The notes under the pieces: generated by a model
Database searches by the model: none
Told to the model about the DNA's origin: nothing
Seen by the model: only the letters and a program-made list of their open reading frames with translations
Assembly: GCA_003153585.1 (NCBI GenBank)
Contig: PLZZ01000099.1
Coordinates: 1 to 18,164 of the forward strand
Reading direction: 5' to 3'
Length of the DNA: 18,164 bases
Origin: Acidobacteriota bacterium
Lineage (GTDB): Bacteria > Acidobacteriota > Terriglobia > Acidiferrales > UBA7541
Made by a program: the position numbers and the translations under genes
In this document: positions 7,504 to 14,710 of the stretch, one piece after another
How positions within the stretch are numbered: position 1 is the stretch's first letter
How the letters are laid out: the number at the start of each line of letters is the position of its first letter

Positions 7504-7982
7504 GGTTTGATAATCCAGTTGTCGATATGTCCCACAAAACGCGCCGCGACGGCTTTCCGGCCGTCGTGATACCTCACCGCAACAACTGTGGCCCACGCAT
7601 CCAGCGACCCGTCTGAGTTGAGCATGCGGACACGATCTTCGAACTCTAACGGCAAAACCGACGAGAATAAAACCTCATGCGCTGTGCCGAATTCAATTAC
7701 GGTCTGTTCCTGCAGTCGTTTGCGGCCAATGCCCGTCGTCAGAACTCGCACGGGTATGCGCACCGGCGAAATTCCGGTAAAAAGTTGCGCTAATTTCTCA
7801 ATGCAAGTTTGACCTTGGAAAGCGACCGCTACTTCGGTTTCACTCAGCACAGGATCCCAATCCTTTCGCTCTCCGCAGTCTGCTAGAGGCTCATGCCCCA
7901 GGGGCGCGAACAGAGCGAGCGCAGCAACACCACGAATGAAAGCGGAAAACTGCCCCAGTAGGGAATGCACATGAACAGCCAA
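7500..7982 (-). CDS. Divergent PilZ-like domain protein
   Basis: A 160-residue protein. The C-terminal 90 residues have an alternating beta pattern (RIPVRVLTTGIGRKRLQEQT ... EVLFSSVLPLEFEDRVRML ... AWATVVAVRYHDGRKAVAARF ... WIIKP) resembling PilZ-type barrels. Such domains bind cyclic di-GMP when they carry RxxxR and (D/N)xSxxG; here RKRLQEQ is only Arg-like and no clear (D/N)xSxxG is present, so nucleotide binding is doubtful. The N-terminal 70 residues are unassigned. The start is unclear: TTG at 7982 gives the longest frame but has no Shine-Dalgarno sequence, and a GTG at 7970 is an alternative. First gene of the 7982-5210 operon, with the TCGCA-N4-GAGA element about 80 bases upstream. It could be another small beta-barrel domain. 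Confidence 0.6.
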   Translation of the reverse strand: MAVHVHSLLGQFSAFIRGVAALALFAPLGHEPLADCGERKDWDPVLSETEVAVAFQGQTCIEKLAQLFTGISPVRIPVRVLTTGIGRKRLQEQTVIEFGTAHEVLFSSVLPLEFEDRVRMLNSDGSLDAWATVVAVRYHDGRKAVAARFVGHIDNWIIKP

Positions 7983-8061
7983 AGATTTTCAGGAGATTAG
8001 AATATTAAGTGATTTTATTTCATGCTATTGCAAGATGTAGAGCGCAGGTTTCGTCTCGCGA

Positions 8062-8078
8062 CGTCTCAGTGTGCGACA
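8062..8078 (-). promoter_or_regulatory. 17-base element, copy 2 (TGTCGCACACTGAGACG)
   Basis: The minus strand reads TGTCGCACACTGAGACG, identical at 15 of 17 positions to the element at 12047-12063. It lies in the 168-base gap between the end of the NtrC-family gene (8151) and the PilZ-like gene (7982), pointing toward the latter. It overlaps a perfect 11-base palindrome, GACACAGTGTC, at 8075-8085. Likely an operator or enhancer site; the bound protein is inferred to be the neighbouring NtrC-family activator. Confidence 0.55.
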
Positions 8079-8120
8079 CAGTGTCTCATCGCCAGGCGTA
8101 ATTCGCGGACGTGAATCTAG

Positions 8121-8138
8121 AAACGGACTTTACCGTTT
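8121..8138 (-). terminator. Small inverted repeat after the NtrC-family gene, possible weak terminator
   Basis: AAACGG-N6-CCGTTT forms a perfect 6-base stem 12 bases after the activator gene's stop. There is no U-tract beyond the stem on the minus strand, so any termination would be inefficient; it may be incidental. Confidence 0.25.
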
Positions 8139-8150
8139 GTCGTAAATCGC

Positions 8151-9548
8151 TCAGGACGCCATGCGCACATGCTCTCTGTGGGCCGACCGCAACGGAATAT
8201 TGTAAAGTTTGAGTTTTCGATACAGCGTAGCCCGGCTGATACCCAGCATTCTTCCCGCGAGCGCCTTATCGCCTCCCGCCTGTTCGAAGACGCGCAATAT
8301 GGTCATGCGCTCCAGATCAGACAACGCGGTTGTAGAGAGCTCGGAATCGGAAGCTTGCGATTTACCCTCCGGCGCCACGCGAACGGCCGGCGGCAGATCG
8401 CCTACATCAATCGTGTGATGGTCCCCCAGCGCAACGGCGCGTGCGATGCAATTCTCAAGCTCTCGCACATTTCCGGGCCAGTCATATTGCAGGAAACTCT
8501 TCATCGCGTCCGCCGTCACCTGGATATTTTCTCCCGGCGCATAGCGGTCCAGGAAACAATGCGCCAGCTGCGGTATATCGGAGCGGCGTTCTCGCAAGCT
8601 GGGCAAGTGCACGGTGACAACATTCAAACGAAAATAGAGGTCCTTGCGAAACGTGGCAGCGCGATAGGCGGATTCCAAATCGCGGTTGGTCGCGGCAATC
8701 ACTCGGACGTCCACCGGAACTTTCACATTGCTGCCGACGGGCCGCACTTCTTTTTCCTGCAACACGCGCAGCAGCTTGGCCTGCAACTCCAGAGGCAATT
8801 CACCGATCTCGTCCAGGAAAATGGTTCCGCCGTTCGCTGCTTGAAAAAGGCCCGCTTTCGTTTTCAGCGCGCCGGTGAAAGAGCCCTTTTCGTGGCCAAA
8901 AAGCTCGCTTTCCATAAGCGTTGGAACCAGGGAGCCGCAGTCCACGGCGACGAACGGCATTTGCGCCAGAGGTCCGCGGAAATGAATCGCTCGCGCCACC
9001 AGTTCTTTTCCCGTGCCGCTTTCCCCCGTGATCAGCACGGGTGTGCGCGTTTCCTTAAGCCTGGAAATCATTCGCATCACATCTTCGATCTTTACCGAGG
9101 TCCCCACGATTCCGTCGAGCTGTGTTTCCGTGCTCACGCGCTCCCGCAGGAATTGATTCTCCGTCACCAGGCGAACTTTTTCGGCCATGCGCTGCAGAAG
9201 CTGTCGTAGCCGCTCCACTCGAAACGGTTTTTCAATGTAATCGTATGCGCCTTGGCGCATGGCTTCCACGGCGGACTCGATGGATCCATGCCCGGTCATG
9301 ATGGCGGTCTCCGCGCGCGGCAATTGCTCGCGGATTTTCTTGAGCAACTCCGTCCCCGAGAGGCTGGGAAGCTTCAAGTCGGTGACCACGATGTCGGGCG
9401 GTGTTGTGTCCAATGATTCGAGAGCGGACTCGGCCGTCTCAGCCTCGGTGCAGACGAAACCCAGTCCTTGTCCCACGGTCATGCACAGTCGGCGAATGCT
9501 TTGTTCATCGTCCACAATCAAAAAGCGGAGTTTTGATTCGTCTCTCAT
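8151..9548 (-). CDS. NtrC-family sigma54-dependent response regulator
   Basis: A 465-residue enhancer-binding protein that would use ATP to open sigma54 promoters. The receiver (about residues 7-120) has phospho-acceptor Asp57 (VVTDLKLP) and Lys107 (YIEKPF). The AAA+ domain has Walker A GESGTGKE (175-182), the sigma54-contact loop GSFTGA (222-227; canonical GAFTGA), Walker [13 protein letters not shown] (Asp246/Glu247), an arginine-rich [14 protein letters not shown] and [11 protein letters not shown]. The C-terminus is a Fis-type helix-turn-helix ([20 protein letters not shown]). I chose ATG 9548 because it overlaps the stop of the receiver gene (ATGA); an upstream extension to 9614 lies inside that gene. 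Partner of the kinase at 9946-11934. Targets are inferred to be the -24/-12 promoters at 5113 and 12214. Family certain; targets inferred. Confidence 0.95.
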   Translation of the reverse strand: MRDESKLRFLIVDDEQSIRRLCMTVGQGLGFVCTEAETAESALESLDTTPPDIVVTDLKLPSLSGTELLKKIREQLPRAETAIMTGHGSIESAVEAMRQGAYDYIEKPFRVERLRQLLQRMAEKVRLVTENQFLRERVSTETQLDGIVGTSVKIEDVMRMISRLKETRTPVLITGESGTGKELVARAIHFRGPLAQMPFVAVDCGSLVPTLMESELFGHEKGSFTGALKTKAGLFQAANGGTIFLDEIGELPLELQAKLLRVLQEKEVRPVGSNVKVPVDVRVIAATNRDLESAYRAATFRKDLYFRLNVVTVHLPSLRERRSDIPQLAHCFLDRYAPGENIQVTADAMKSFLQYDWPGNVRELENCIARAVALGDHHTIDVGDLPPAVRVAPEGKSQASDSELSTTALSDLERMTILRVFEQAGGDKALAGRMLGISRATLYRKLKLYNIPLRSAHREHVRMAS

Positions 9549-9949
9549 GGTTTTCCAATTGTCTTTTCCACCGCGGCCATCAGCTGATGAACGCGGAAGG
9601 GTTTTTCCACGCAAGGTGTCCCGTTTTGCGCAAGTAACGCCACCGTCTCGGCGCTCGCCGTATCACCCGTAATGAAGATGATTCGCGACGCCAATTCCGG
9701 CCGGTGGCGCAACAGCCAGTCATGAACATCCGCGCCGGTGATTCCCCCGGGTGTCCGAAAGTCCGAAATCACCCCGCGAAAATCCCCGGTGGCGAGTAAT
9801 TGCAATCCGTCGATGGCGGACGCAGAGGACGTGATTTGATAACCCCGCCGTTCCAGCGCCGTGCGCAGAAATGCAGCGACGGATGGCTCGTCCTCGATCA
9901 ACAAGATGCAGCCGTTCGTCAGTGCGGCGGCCGCGTCAGAACTCGTCAT
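9545..9949 (-). CDS. Stand-alone receiver domain protein
   Basis: A 134-residue receiver with no output domain. Active-site residues are intact: Glu19-Asp20 (LLIEDEPS), phospho-acceptor Asp63 (VISDFRTPGG), Thr94 (FITGD) and Lys116 (VEKPF). The FRTPGG after Asp63 resembles receivers attached to the C-terminus of hybrid kinases, so this may be a detached hybrid-kinase receiver (inference). Start and stop both overlap neighbours by 4 bases, the kinase upstream and the NtrC-family regulator downstream, so the three are made together. It could be a phosphate sink, a competitor of the activator, or a partner of the chemosensory proteins. Confidence 0.92.
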   Translation of the reverse strand: MTSSDAAAALTNGCILLIEDEPSVAAFLRTALERRGYQITSSASAIDGLQLLATGDFRGVISDFRTPGGITGADVHDWLLRHRPELASRIIFITGDTASAETVALLAQNGTPCVEKPFRVHQLMAAVEKTIGKP

Positions 9950-11934
9950 TGGGCGCCACTTTCTTCGTCGGGGGGCGCAGTGCCCTTCGCAATTGGCAGC
10001 CGCACGACAAAGGTAGATCCAATTCCGTCTGAATTGTTGCGCGCCGAAATTTCTCCGCCATGCGCTCGCACGATGCCATAACAGATGCTGAGTCCCAGAC
10101 CTGTGCCTTTGCCTACTTCCTTGGTGGTGAAAAAAGGGTCGAAAATGCGGTCGGGGTGGGAAATACCTGTGCCATTATCGCGAAATATAATCTCGATTAA
10201 TCCGTCCCGATGCGACGATCGAATTCCAATTTTTCCCTGGCGGCGCGTTTCATGAACGGCGTCATAGGCGTTATTCAATATGTTCAGAAAGGCCTGTTGC
10301 AATTGGTGCGGATCTCCTATGATCATCGGCAATTCCGCGTCGTAATTTTCCACTAACTCCACTCCGTGGTTCGAAAGATCGTATGCGCGAAGCTTCAGCG
10401 TCTGTTGCAAAATGGAATTTACCTGCAGCGGCTCGCGCTGTGCCGGCATCTGCCGCGCAAAACTGAGCAAATTCTGCACGATCACTCGCGTTCGCTGCGC
10501 TTCCTGCAAAATCACGCGCAGATCTTCCTTCGCGTTTTCCGGGACGTCTGTGTTTTCCAGCAGAAGATCCGTAAATCCGACGATTGCCGCGAGCGGGTTG
10601 TTCACTTCGTGGGCCACGCCGGAGACCAATTGTCCGAGCGCGGCCATCTTTTCCGTGTGCATCAATTTCGCCTGCAGGTCGGCCGCATCAGTGATGTCCG
10701 TCATCACCACTACCACGCTGTTAATGTCCCCTTGTTCGTCGCGCATCGGGCTGAGGCTTACCGAAAACTGCCCCGTACTGCCGTTTCCGCGGGAGAGTGG
10801 AATCTCGAGATTATCGAGCGCCGCGCCTTGCAATGTGCGCTCCAGTGCTTCCGCAAGCAGCGGGCGGCGCGCCGGCGCCACCATCTGAACGAGCGAATGT
10901 CCCAGCAAATCCTGTTCGCGGTAACCGGCCTCAAAGCAGCGGCGATTGGCATAACTTACCAGGCCCGCGGTATCCAGCACGAGAATCATGCTCTGGGTAT
11001 TGTTTAGAATATTTTTGTTGAAGTCGCGCTCCCGCCGGTAGCGGCGCTCCGCCGTGCGGCGGTCGGTAATATCTTTTAGCACGTGAATCGTGCGCAGCTC
11101 GTCTTTGGGGCCACCGTGTATGCGCGAAGCAGAAACCAGAAATGTCCGGTCGGCGGACTCATGAATGAATTCTTCATGCACCGCTTGCGAATTCCTGCAG
11201 AACGGGCAATAGCCCGGTTGTGCTGGTGATGAGAGCAGTTCCAACGCGCCCATATCGCGGCCGATAACTTCTGTGGGTCGAAGCTCCAGCAAGTCTGCAA
11301 GCGCGCGATTGAGACGCAGGACGCGATTCGCCGCGTCATGCACGATGATGTAATCTGAAATGGCGTCAAAATCCTGGACCCATTGCTTGCGGGATTGTTC
11401 GATCCGGGAAAATAGCCGGACATTCTCCAGCGCCACCGATGTGTGGCTGGCAAGCGCTTCCAGTAATTGCCGCTCGGCAGGATAAAGGTCACGCGCCAAA
11501 TCGACGAGACACAGCACGCCGAGCAGCTCTGCTTCGCTGCCGTAGAGCGGCGCGAGCACCAATCCCTTCCAGCCTAGCGACTCGGCTAATCCAGCTCCCA
11601 GCAGACGTTCCGCTAATCCCGTGCGCAAATCAGAACCGAGGCCAGTGGCCTGCTCGGCAAGCGTCCCAGCCAGACGATGCTGAGTCATCGCGTCCCAGCG
11701 ATGGGCTGGCCCGCTGAGCGCCGCAATCTCCCAATCAGACTCGCGTGCCACTACCAAGACCGCGGATCGAGCTCCTAACATTTCCGCCGCGCGCGCAGTC
11801 AGCCGCCGCGCAAACTCCGGCTTGTCCAGTGACGGGTTAAGTTCCAGGGTGGCGGCGGAGAACTGCGCCAGAAGGCTCTCGAAAGAGCCATCGAGACGAG
11901 TTGAGACTTCGCGAGTTCGTTTCAATGCACGCAT
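9946..11934 (-). CDS. Soluble GAF-PAS-PAS histidine kinase
   Basis: A 662-residue sensor kinase with no membrane segment, hence cytoplasmic sensing. Domains in order: GAF (about 25-170, ending LASHTSVALENVRLF), PAS-1 (about 185-300, containing the Cys pair C243-P-F-C246), PAS-2 (about 305-420), then HisKA with phospho-acceptor His442 in LGQLVSGVAHEVNNPLAAIV, and HATPase with NNAYDAV, FRDNGTGI, FDPFFTTKEVGKGTGLGLS. The start at ATG 11934 has no good Shine-Dalgarno sequence. The stop overlaps the receiver gene (ATGA). It should phosphorylate the NtrC-family regulator at 8151-9548 and possibly the intervening receiver. The signal is unknown; a redox or metal input through CPFC is conceivable. 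Membrane-bound PilS, the kinase of pilus-associated PilR, is differently built, so this is not PilS. Confidence 0.95.
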   Translation of the reverse strand: MRALKRTREVSTRLDGSFESLLAQFSAATLELNPSLDKPEFARRLTARAAEMLGARSAVLVVARESDWEIAALSGPAHRWDAMTQHRLAGTLAEQATGLGSDLRTGLAERLLGAGLAESLGWKGLVLAPLYGSEAELLGVLCLVDLARDLYPAERQLLEALASHTSVALENVRLFSRIEQSRKQWVQDFDAISDYIIVHDAANRVLRLNRALADLLELRPTEVIGRDMGALELLSSPAQPGYCPFCRNSQAVHEEFIHESADRTFLVSASRIHGGPKDELRTIHVLKDITDRRTAERRYRRERDFNKNILNNTQSMILVLDTAGLVSYANRRCFEAGYREQDLLGHSLVQMVAPARRPLLAEALERTLQGAALDNLEIPLSRGNGSTGQFSVSLSPMRDEQGDINSVVVVMTDITDAADLQAKLMHTEKMAALGQLVSGVAHEVNNPLAAIVGFTDLLLENTDVPENAKEDLRVILQEAQRTRVIVQNLLSFARQMPAQREPLQVNSILQQTLKLRAYDLSNHGVELVENYDAELPMIIGDPHQLQQAFLNILNNAYDAVHETRRQGKIGIRSSHRDGLIEIIFRDNGTGISHPDRIFDPFFTTKEVGKGTGLGLSICYGIVRAHGGEISARNNSDGIGSTFVVRLPIAKGTAPPDEESGAQ

Positions 11935-11976
11935 GGAGGTTTGGGGGCTGCGCGCGATTCTTACTTACCGATAAAG

Positions 11977-12006
11977 ACGTTACGGCCCAATCTCATTTTG
12001 AGTCAA
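11977..12006 (-). promoter_or_regulatory. Possible sigma70 promoter for the kinase/receiver/activator operon
   Basis: The minus strand carries TTGACT, 18 bases, then TAACGT, about 43 bases before the kinase ATG. The -35 is good and the -10 poor (three of six, including the key first, second and last positions). No GG-N10-GC is seen on this strand, so this operon does not look sigma54-dependent. Confidence 0.3.
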
Positions 12007-12046
12007 GCGAACTGGCGTCGGCTGTTTCGTAACACGCAATCGGGTC

Positions 12047-12063
12047 TGTCGCAGGCTGAGACG
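12047..12063 (+). promoter_or_regulatory. 17-base element, copy 3 (TGTCGCAGGCTGAGACG), putative activator site
   Basis: Imperfect palindrome TGTCGCAG-G-CTGAGACG (6 of 8 arm positions complementary), about 150 bases upstream of the -24 box at 12214, a typical enhancer distance for NtrC-family proteins. It matches copy 2 at 15 of 17 positions. Half-sites TTGAGACG (12087) and CTAAGACG (12140) follow in the same orientation at 31 and 53 bases, close to whole helical turns. Confidence 0.55.
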
Positions 12064-12148
12064 ATAGAAGGGTCGAAGCGAGCGGGTTGAGACGACGCTG
12101 GGTTATCAGGACCTCATCCTGGGAAGTCTGACAAAGACTCTAAGACGC

Positions 12149-12163
12149 TGTAGCTCAGCGACA
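12149..12163. promoter_or_regulatory. Imperfect palindrome TGTAGCTCAGCGACA
   Basis: Arms TGTAGCT and AGCGACA pair at 6 of 7 positions around one central base. It lies about 50 bases upstream of the -24 box, and its complement begins with TGTCGC like the 17-base element. Could be a second regulator site; evidence is base pattern only. Confidence 0.3.
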
Positions 12164-12213
12164 TCCCGGGACAATTGGCGATTTGATACGAGGCAAAAAT
12201 ATCGGTCGCCGCA

Positions 12214-12230
12214 TGGCACCCTTCGTGCAA
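12214..12230 (+). promoter_or_regulatory. Sigma54 (-24/-12) promoter of the TonB-C/MCP/CheWRA operon
   Basis: Reads TGGCACCCTTCGTGCAA: a perfect TGGCAC -24 box and TGCAA at -12 with exact GG-N10-GC spacing. The predicted start is near 12240, about 30 bases before the ATG at 12271, leaving room for the GGAGG Shine-Dalgarno sequence. Confidence 0.82.
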
Positions 12231-12270
12231 TTTCCGAGGCTGGAGTCATCCCCCGCGTGGAGGCAGTGGC

Positions 12271-12630
12271 ATGAAGTCGAAGATGGGAATGATTGGCTTG
12301 GGGCTGGCACTTCTTTTAGGTGAATCGCTCGCTCTGCCGCCAAAAGGATCCGCACAGGAAAATTCAACGGACGCGAACAAGCGAAAAGTACGCACTCGAA
12401 TAGTTCCTGATTATCCTTCGCTTGCCAAAGAATATAACGTTTCAGGAAAAGTCAAGATTGAGGCCAGCGTCGCGGCCGACGGCCACGTGAGCGCTACAAA
12501 AGTAATCGGCGGGAGCCCGTTGCTTGTGAATTCTGCGCTCGACGCAGTGAAAAGATGGCGTTTTGAAGCAGCACCGAAAGAAACATTGGAAACTGTGGAA
12601 TTCGAATTTAACGGCCAGGGCGCCAGATAA
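12271..12630 (+). CDS. Secreted TonB C-terminal domain protein
   Basis: A 119-residue protein. Residues 1-29 form a Sec signal peptide (MKSKMGMIGLGLALLLGESL) with a likely cleavage after GSA, before QENS. Residues about 46-115 match the TonB C-terminal fold: PDYPSLAKEYNVSGKVKIEA, VAADGHVSATKVIGGSPLL, ALDAVKRWRFEAAP. Classical TonB carries an uncleaved N-terminal anchor and a Pro-rich spacer; both are missing, so it cannot transmit ExbBD energy in the usual way. GGAGG lies 7 bases before the ATG. It heads a chemosensory operon just after the sigma54 promoter, so it may be a periplasmic partner of the MCP at 12689-14692 or of an outer-membrane receptor (inference). Confidence 0.87.
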   Translation: MKSKMGMIGLGLALLLGESLALPPKGSAQENSTDANKRKVRTRIVPDYPSLAKEYNVSGKVKIEASVAADGHVSATKVIGGSPLLVNSALDAVKRWRFEAAPKETLETVEFEFNGQGAR

Positions 12631-12635
12631 CTAGC

Positions 12636-12653
12636 CCGCTCGAATGCGAGCGG
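12636..12653 (+). repeat. Intercistronic hairpin CCGCTCG-AATG-CGAGCGG
   Basis: Perfect 7-base GC-rich stem with a 4-base loop, 5 bases after the TonB-C stop and 35 bases before the MCP ATG. No T-run follows, so it is not a standard intrinsic terminator. It may stabilise the upstream message or set the ratio of TonB-C protein to chemosensory proteins (inference). Confidence 0.55.
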
Positions 12654-12688
12654 AGGCCCTTGCAAGTGGGGGAGTGGAGGCGGCACAC

Positions 12689-14692
12689 ATGACAATAGGA
12701 AAGAAGCTCTATCTCGGATTTGGCGCTGTTCTCGCGATCATGCTGGTTTTGTTCATCATCAATATTTTCACCGTTCGGCGCGAATACATCGCTCGTTCTA
12801 CGGTCGCTTCGACCCTGTCCGACGTGAAGGCGATTGAGACCGTACGCTTTCAAATGATGGAAACACGTTTGTATCTCGGAAATTATCTCCTGAGTGGCGA
12901 TGTCCGCGACGAAGATAAAACCAACAAGGGCGCCAATGAGCTTTCCGAGATTCTAAAGGACGCCGAGTCCAAGGTTAACGATGCAAACCTGAAAACCGCT
13001 TTTGTTCAAGTGGATGAAGGAGAACGCAGCTGGCTTGAGGATTTTGCCAAGCCGATGATCGCTAAACGCCACCAGGTGGACGCAGGCGACGCCACGGTCT
13101 CTGATCTACAGATTTATTACCTTCAGCACGATCCCAATTCCTGGTTTAACAAATCCACAGCGGTACTGGACGAGGCCAATCTGTCCGTGCGCAAGACGCT
13201 GGACGATTCCAACTCATCGGCCGCCTCCGCCACCGCATTGAGCACCATCATTACGACTGTGGGCACATTCCTCGCGATTCTGTTGGGTGGATTCATCGCG
13301 TTCGCTACCGCGAAGTCAATCAAGGAGCCTCTGTATCACCTGATTGAAGTGGCCCATCGTATCGGGGAATCCGGCGACCTCGATCAGTCCATTGATATTC
13401 ATCGCGATGATGAGGTGGGCCTGCTCGCTTCAAATTTCAACAAGATGATTGTCCACTTGAAGGACATGGCGGCCGTCTCTGCGGCGATTGCGGAAGGCCA
13501 GTTGTCGGTGTCCGTCCTGCCCCGCTCCCCGCAAGACACCATGGCCTTGGCCTTCACCCGCATGACGCATGGATTGCGCGAACTTGTCCGGCAGGTCCGC
13601 GACAGCGCATCGCAAGTAGCCAGCGGTTCCGGGCAGATGGCCAGCGCTTCCGATGAATCCGCGAAAGTAAGCGTGCAGGCGGCATCGGCCATTGATGAAG
13701 TCACCAGCACGATGCACGAAATGAGCATCAACGTGCAAAACGTGGTCAAGAACACGCAGGTGCAAGCTTCCAGCGTCGCCGAAACTTCCGCTTCCATCGA
13801 TCAGATGGTGACTTCGATTCAGCGCGTTGCGGATACGGCGAAGCTGCTGGTGGATATTTCGCATCGGTCGCGCGAAGAGGTCCAAACCGGAATGGTCACC
13901 ATGGACAAGGCCACCGAGGGACTAAACCGCACGAGTCACGCGATCCAGTCCTCGGCCGAAATTATCGACGTGCTTGGCCGTCGCGCGGACGATATCGGCA
14001 AAATTATCGAAGTGATTGATGATCTTGCCGAACAAACAAACCTTCTGGCCTTGAACGCCGCGATCGAAGCGGCGCGCGCCGGTGAACACGGATTAGGCTT
14101 CGCCGTCGTCGCCGAAGAAGTGCGCAAGCTCGCTGAAAAATCCACACAATCCACCAAGGAAATTTCCGAACTGATTCAGGGCATACAGAAGGAAGCGCGG
14201 GAAGCCGTGGATAACATGGAAAAGAGCACCAGCATGGTGCAGGAAGGCCTGCTGTTGAATAAAGACCTCAGCTTCGCGCTCGAAAAAATTTCCGACGTTG
14301 TTTCCGAGGTTTATAAGTTCTCGCAGGAAATCGGAGCAGCGACTACCGAACAATCCAGCGGCTCCACGCAAATCGCCAAGGCCACCAATCGACTGACTGA
14401 AATTACGCAAGAGATTAATTCTTCAGTCGAAGAACAGGCCTCCGGAGCGCAAGGCGTTGTGCGCGCGATGGAAAAAATGCGCGAGCTTGTGCAGCAATCC
14501 ACTTCGAGCTCGACAGAATTGGCGGCGGCAGCGGAACAAATGTCCAAACTTTCCCGCGCGCTCCTGGAATCGATGGACCGTTTCGTGCTCGACGAGGGCT
14601 TCGTCGACGGCCGGCGTCAACCCTCTCGGCGCCCGTCGCCTGGTTCGGAGCGGCCGGCACGGCAGGAGTATGCAGAACTAACACGCTCGTAA
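12689..14692 (+). CDS. Methyl-accepting chemotaxis protein with helical periplasmic sensor
   Basis: A 667-residue chemoreceptor. TM1 is at about 8-28, a periplasmic helical region of about 155 residues (29-183) is consistent with a four-helix bundle sensor (4HB_MCP type), and TM2 is at about 184-206. HAMP follows (SIKEPLYHLIEVAHRIGESG, with DDEVG), then a second HAMP-like segment (MAAVSAAIAEGQLSVSV), then the signalling coiled coil with the tip core [20 protein letters not shown] and FAVVAEEVRKLAEKS. The C-terminal tail is basic and disordered, with no NWETF-like CheR tether. I chose ATG 12689 because GGAGG lies 8 bases upstream; the in-frame start at 12644 would fall within the hairpin loop and lacks a Shine-Dalgarno sequence. 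Followed 18 bases later by cheW. The ligand cannot be read from the sequence. Confidence 0.95.
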   Translation: MTIGKKLYLGFGAVLAIMLVLFIINIFTVRREYIARSTVASTLSDVKAIETVRFQMMETRLYLGNYLLSGDVRDEDKTNKGANELSEILKDAESKVNDANLKTAFVQVDEGERSWLEDFAKPMIAKRHQVDAGDATVSDLQIYYLQHDPNSWFNKSTAVLDEANLSVRKTLDDSNSSAASATALSTIITTVGTFLAILLGGFIAFATAKSIKEPLYHLIEVAHRIGESGDLDQSIDIHRDDEVGLLASNFNKMIVHLKDMAAVSAAIAEGQLSVSVLPRSPQDTMALAFTRMTHGLRELVRQVRDSASQVASGSGQMASASDESAKVSVQAASAIDEVTSTMHEMSINVQNVVKNTQVQASSVAETSASIDQMVTSIQRVADTAKLLVDISHRSREEVQTGMVTMDKATEGLNRTSHAIQSSAEIIDVLGRRADDIGKIIEVIDDLAEQTNLLALNAAIEAARAGEHGLGFAVVAEEVRKLAEKSTQSTKEISELIQGIQKEAREAVDNMEKSTSMVQEGLLLNKDLSFALEKISDVVSEVYKFSQEIGAATTEQSSGSTQIAKATNRLTEITQEINSSVEEQASGAQGVVRAMEKMRELVQQSTSSSTELAAAAEQMSKLSRALLESMDRFVLDEGFVDGRRQPSRRPSPGSERPARQEYAELTRS

Positions 14693-14710
14693 AGGCGCAT
14701 ACGTCTCAAC

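Larger units (their letters stand above)
11935..12270. other. 336-base divergent intergenic region
   Basis: Separates the kinase operon (leftward) from the TonB-C/MCP operon (rightward). It holds a candidate sigma70 promoter for the kinase at 11977-12006, the 17-base element at 12047-12063 with two further same-orientation half-sites (12087-12094, 12140-12147), an imperfect palindrome at 12149-12163 and the -24/-12 promoter at 12214-12230. No credible coding sequence is seen in it. Confidence 0.7.

Noticed and set aside
8028..8046. Possible -24/-12 promoter before the PilZ-like gene (TGCGCTC-N6-TTGCAA on the minus strand)
   Set aside because: The -12 TTGCAA is good, but the nearly invariant GG of the -24 box is GC, and the 17-base element would be only about 16 bases away. 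Not enough to call.
11891..11907. CGAGACGA and TTGAGACT half-site-like sequences
   Set aside because: Both are within the 5' coding part of the kinase gene and lack the TCGCA half.
9946..11934. The kinase and the NtrC-family regulator as PilS/PilR
   Set aside because: PilS is a membrane kinase; this one is soluble GAF-PAS-PAS, and no pilin or pilus-assembly gene is present.
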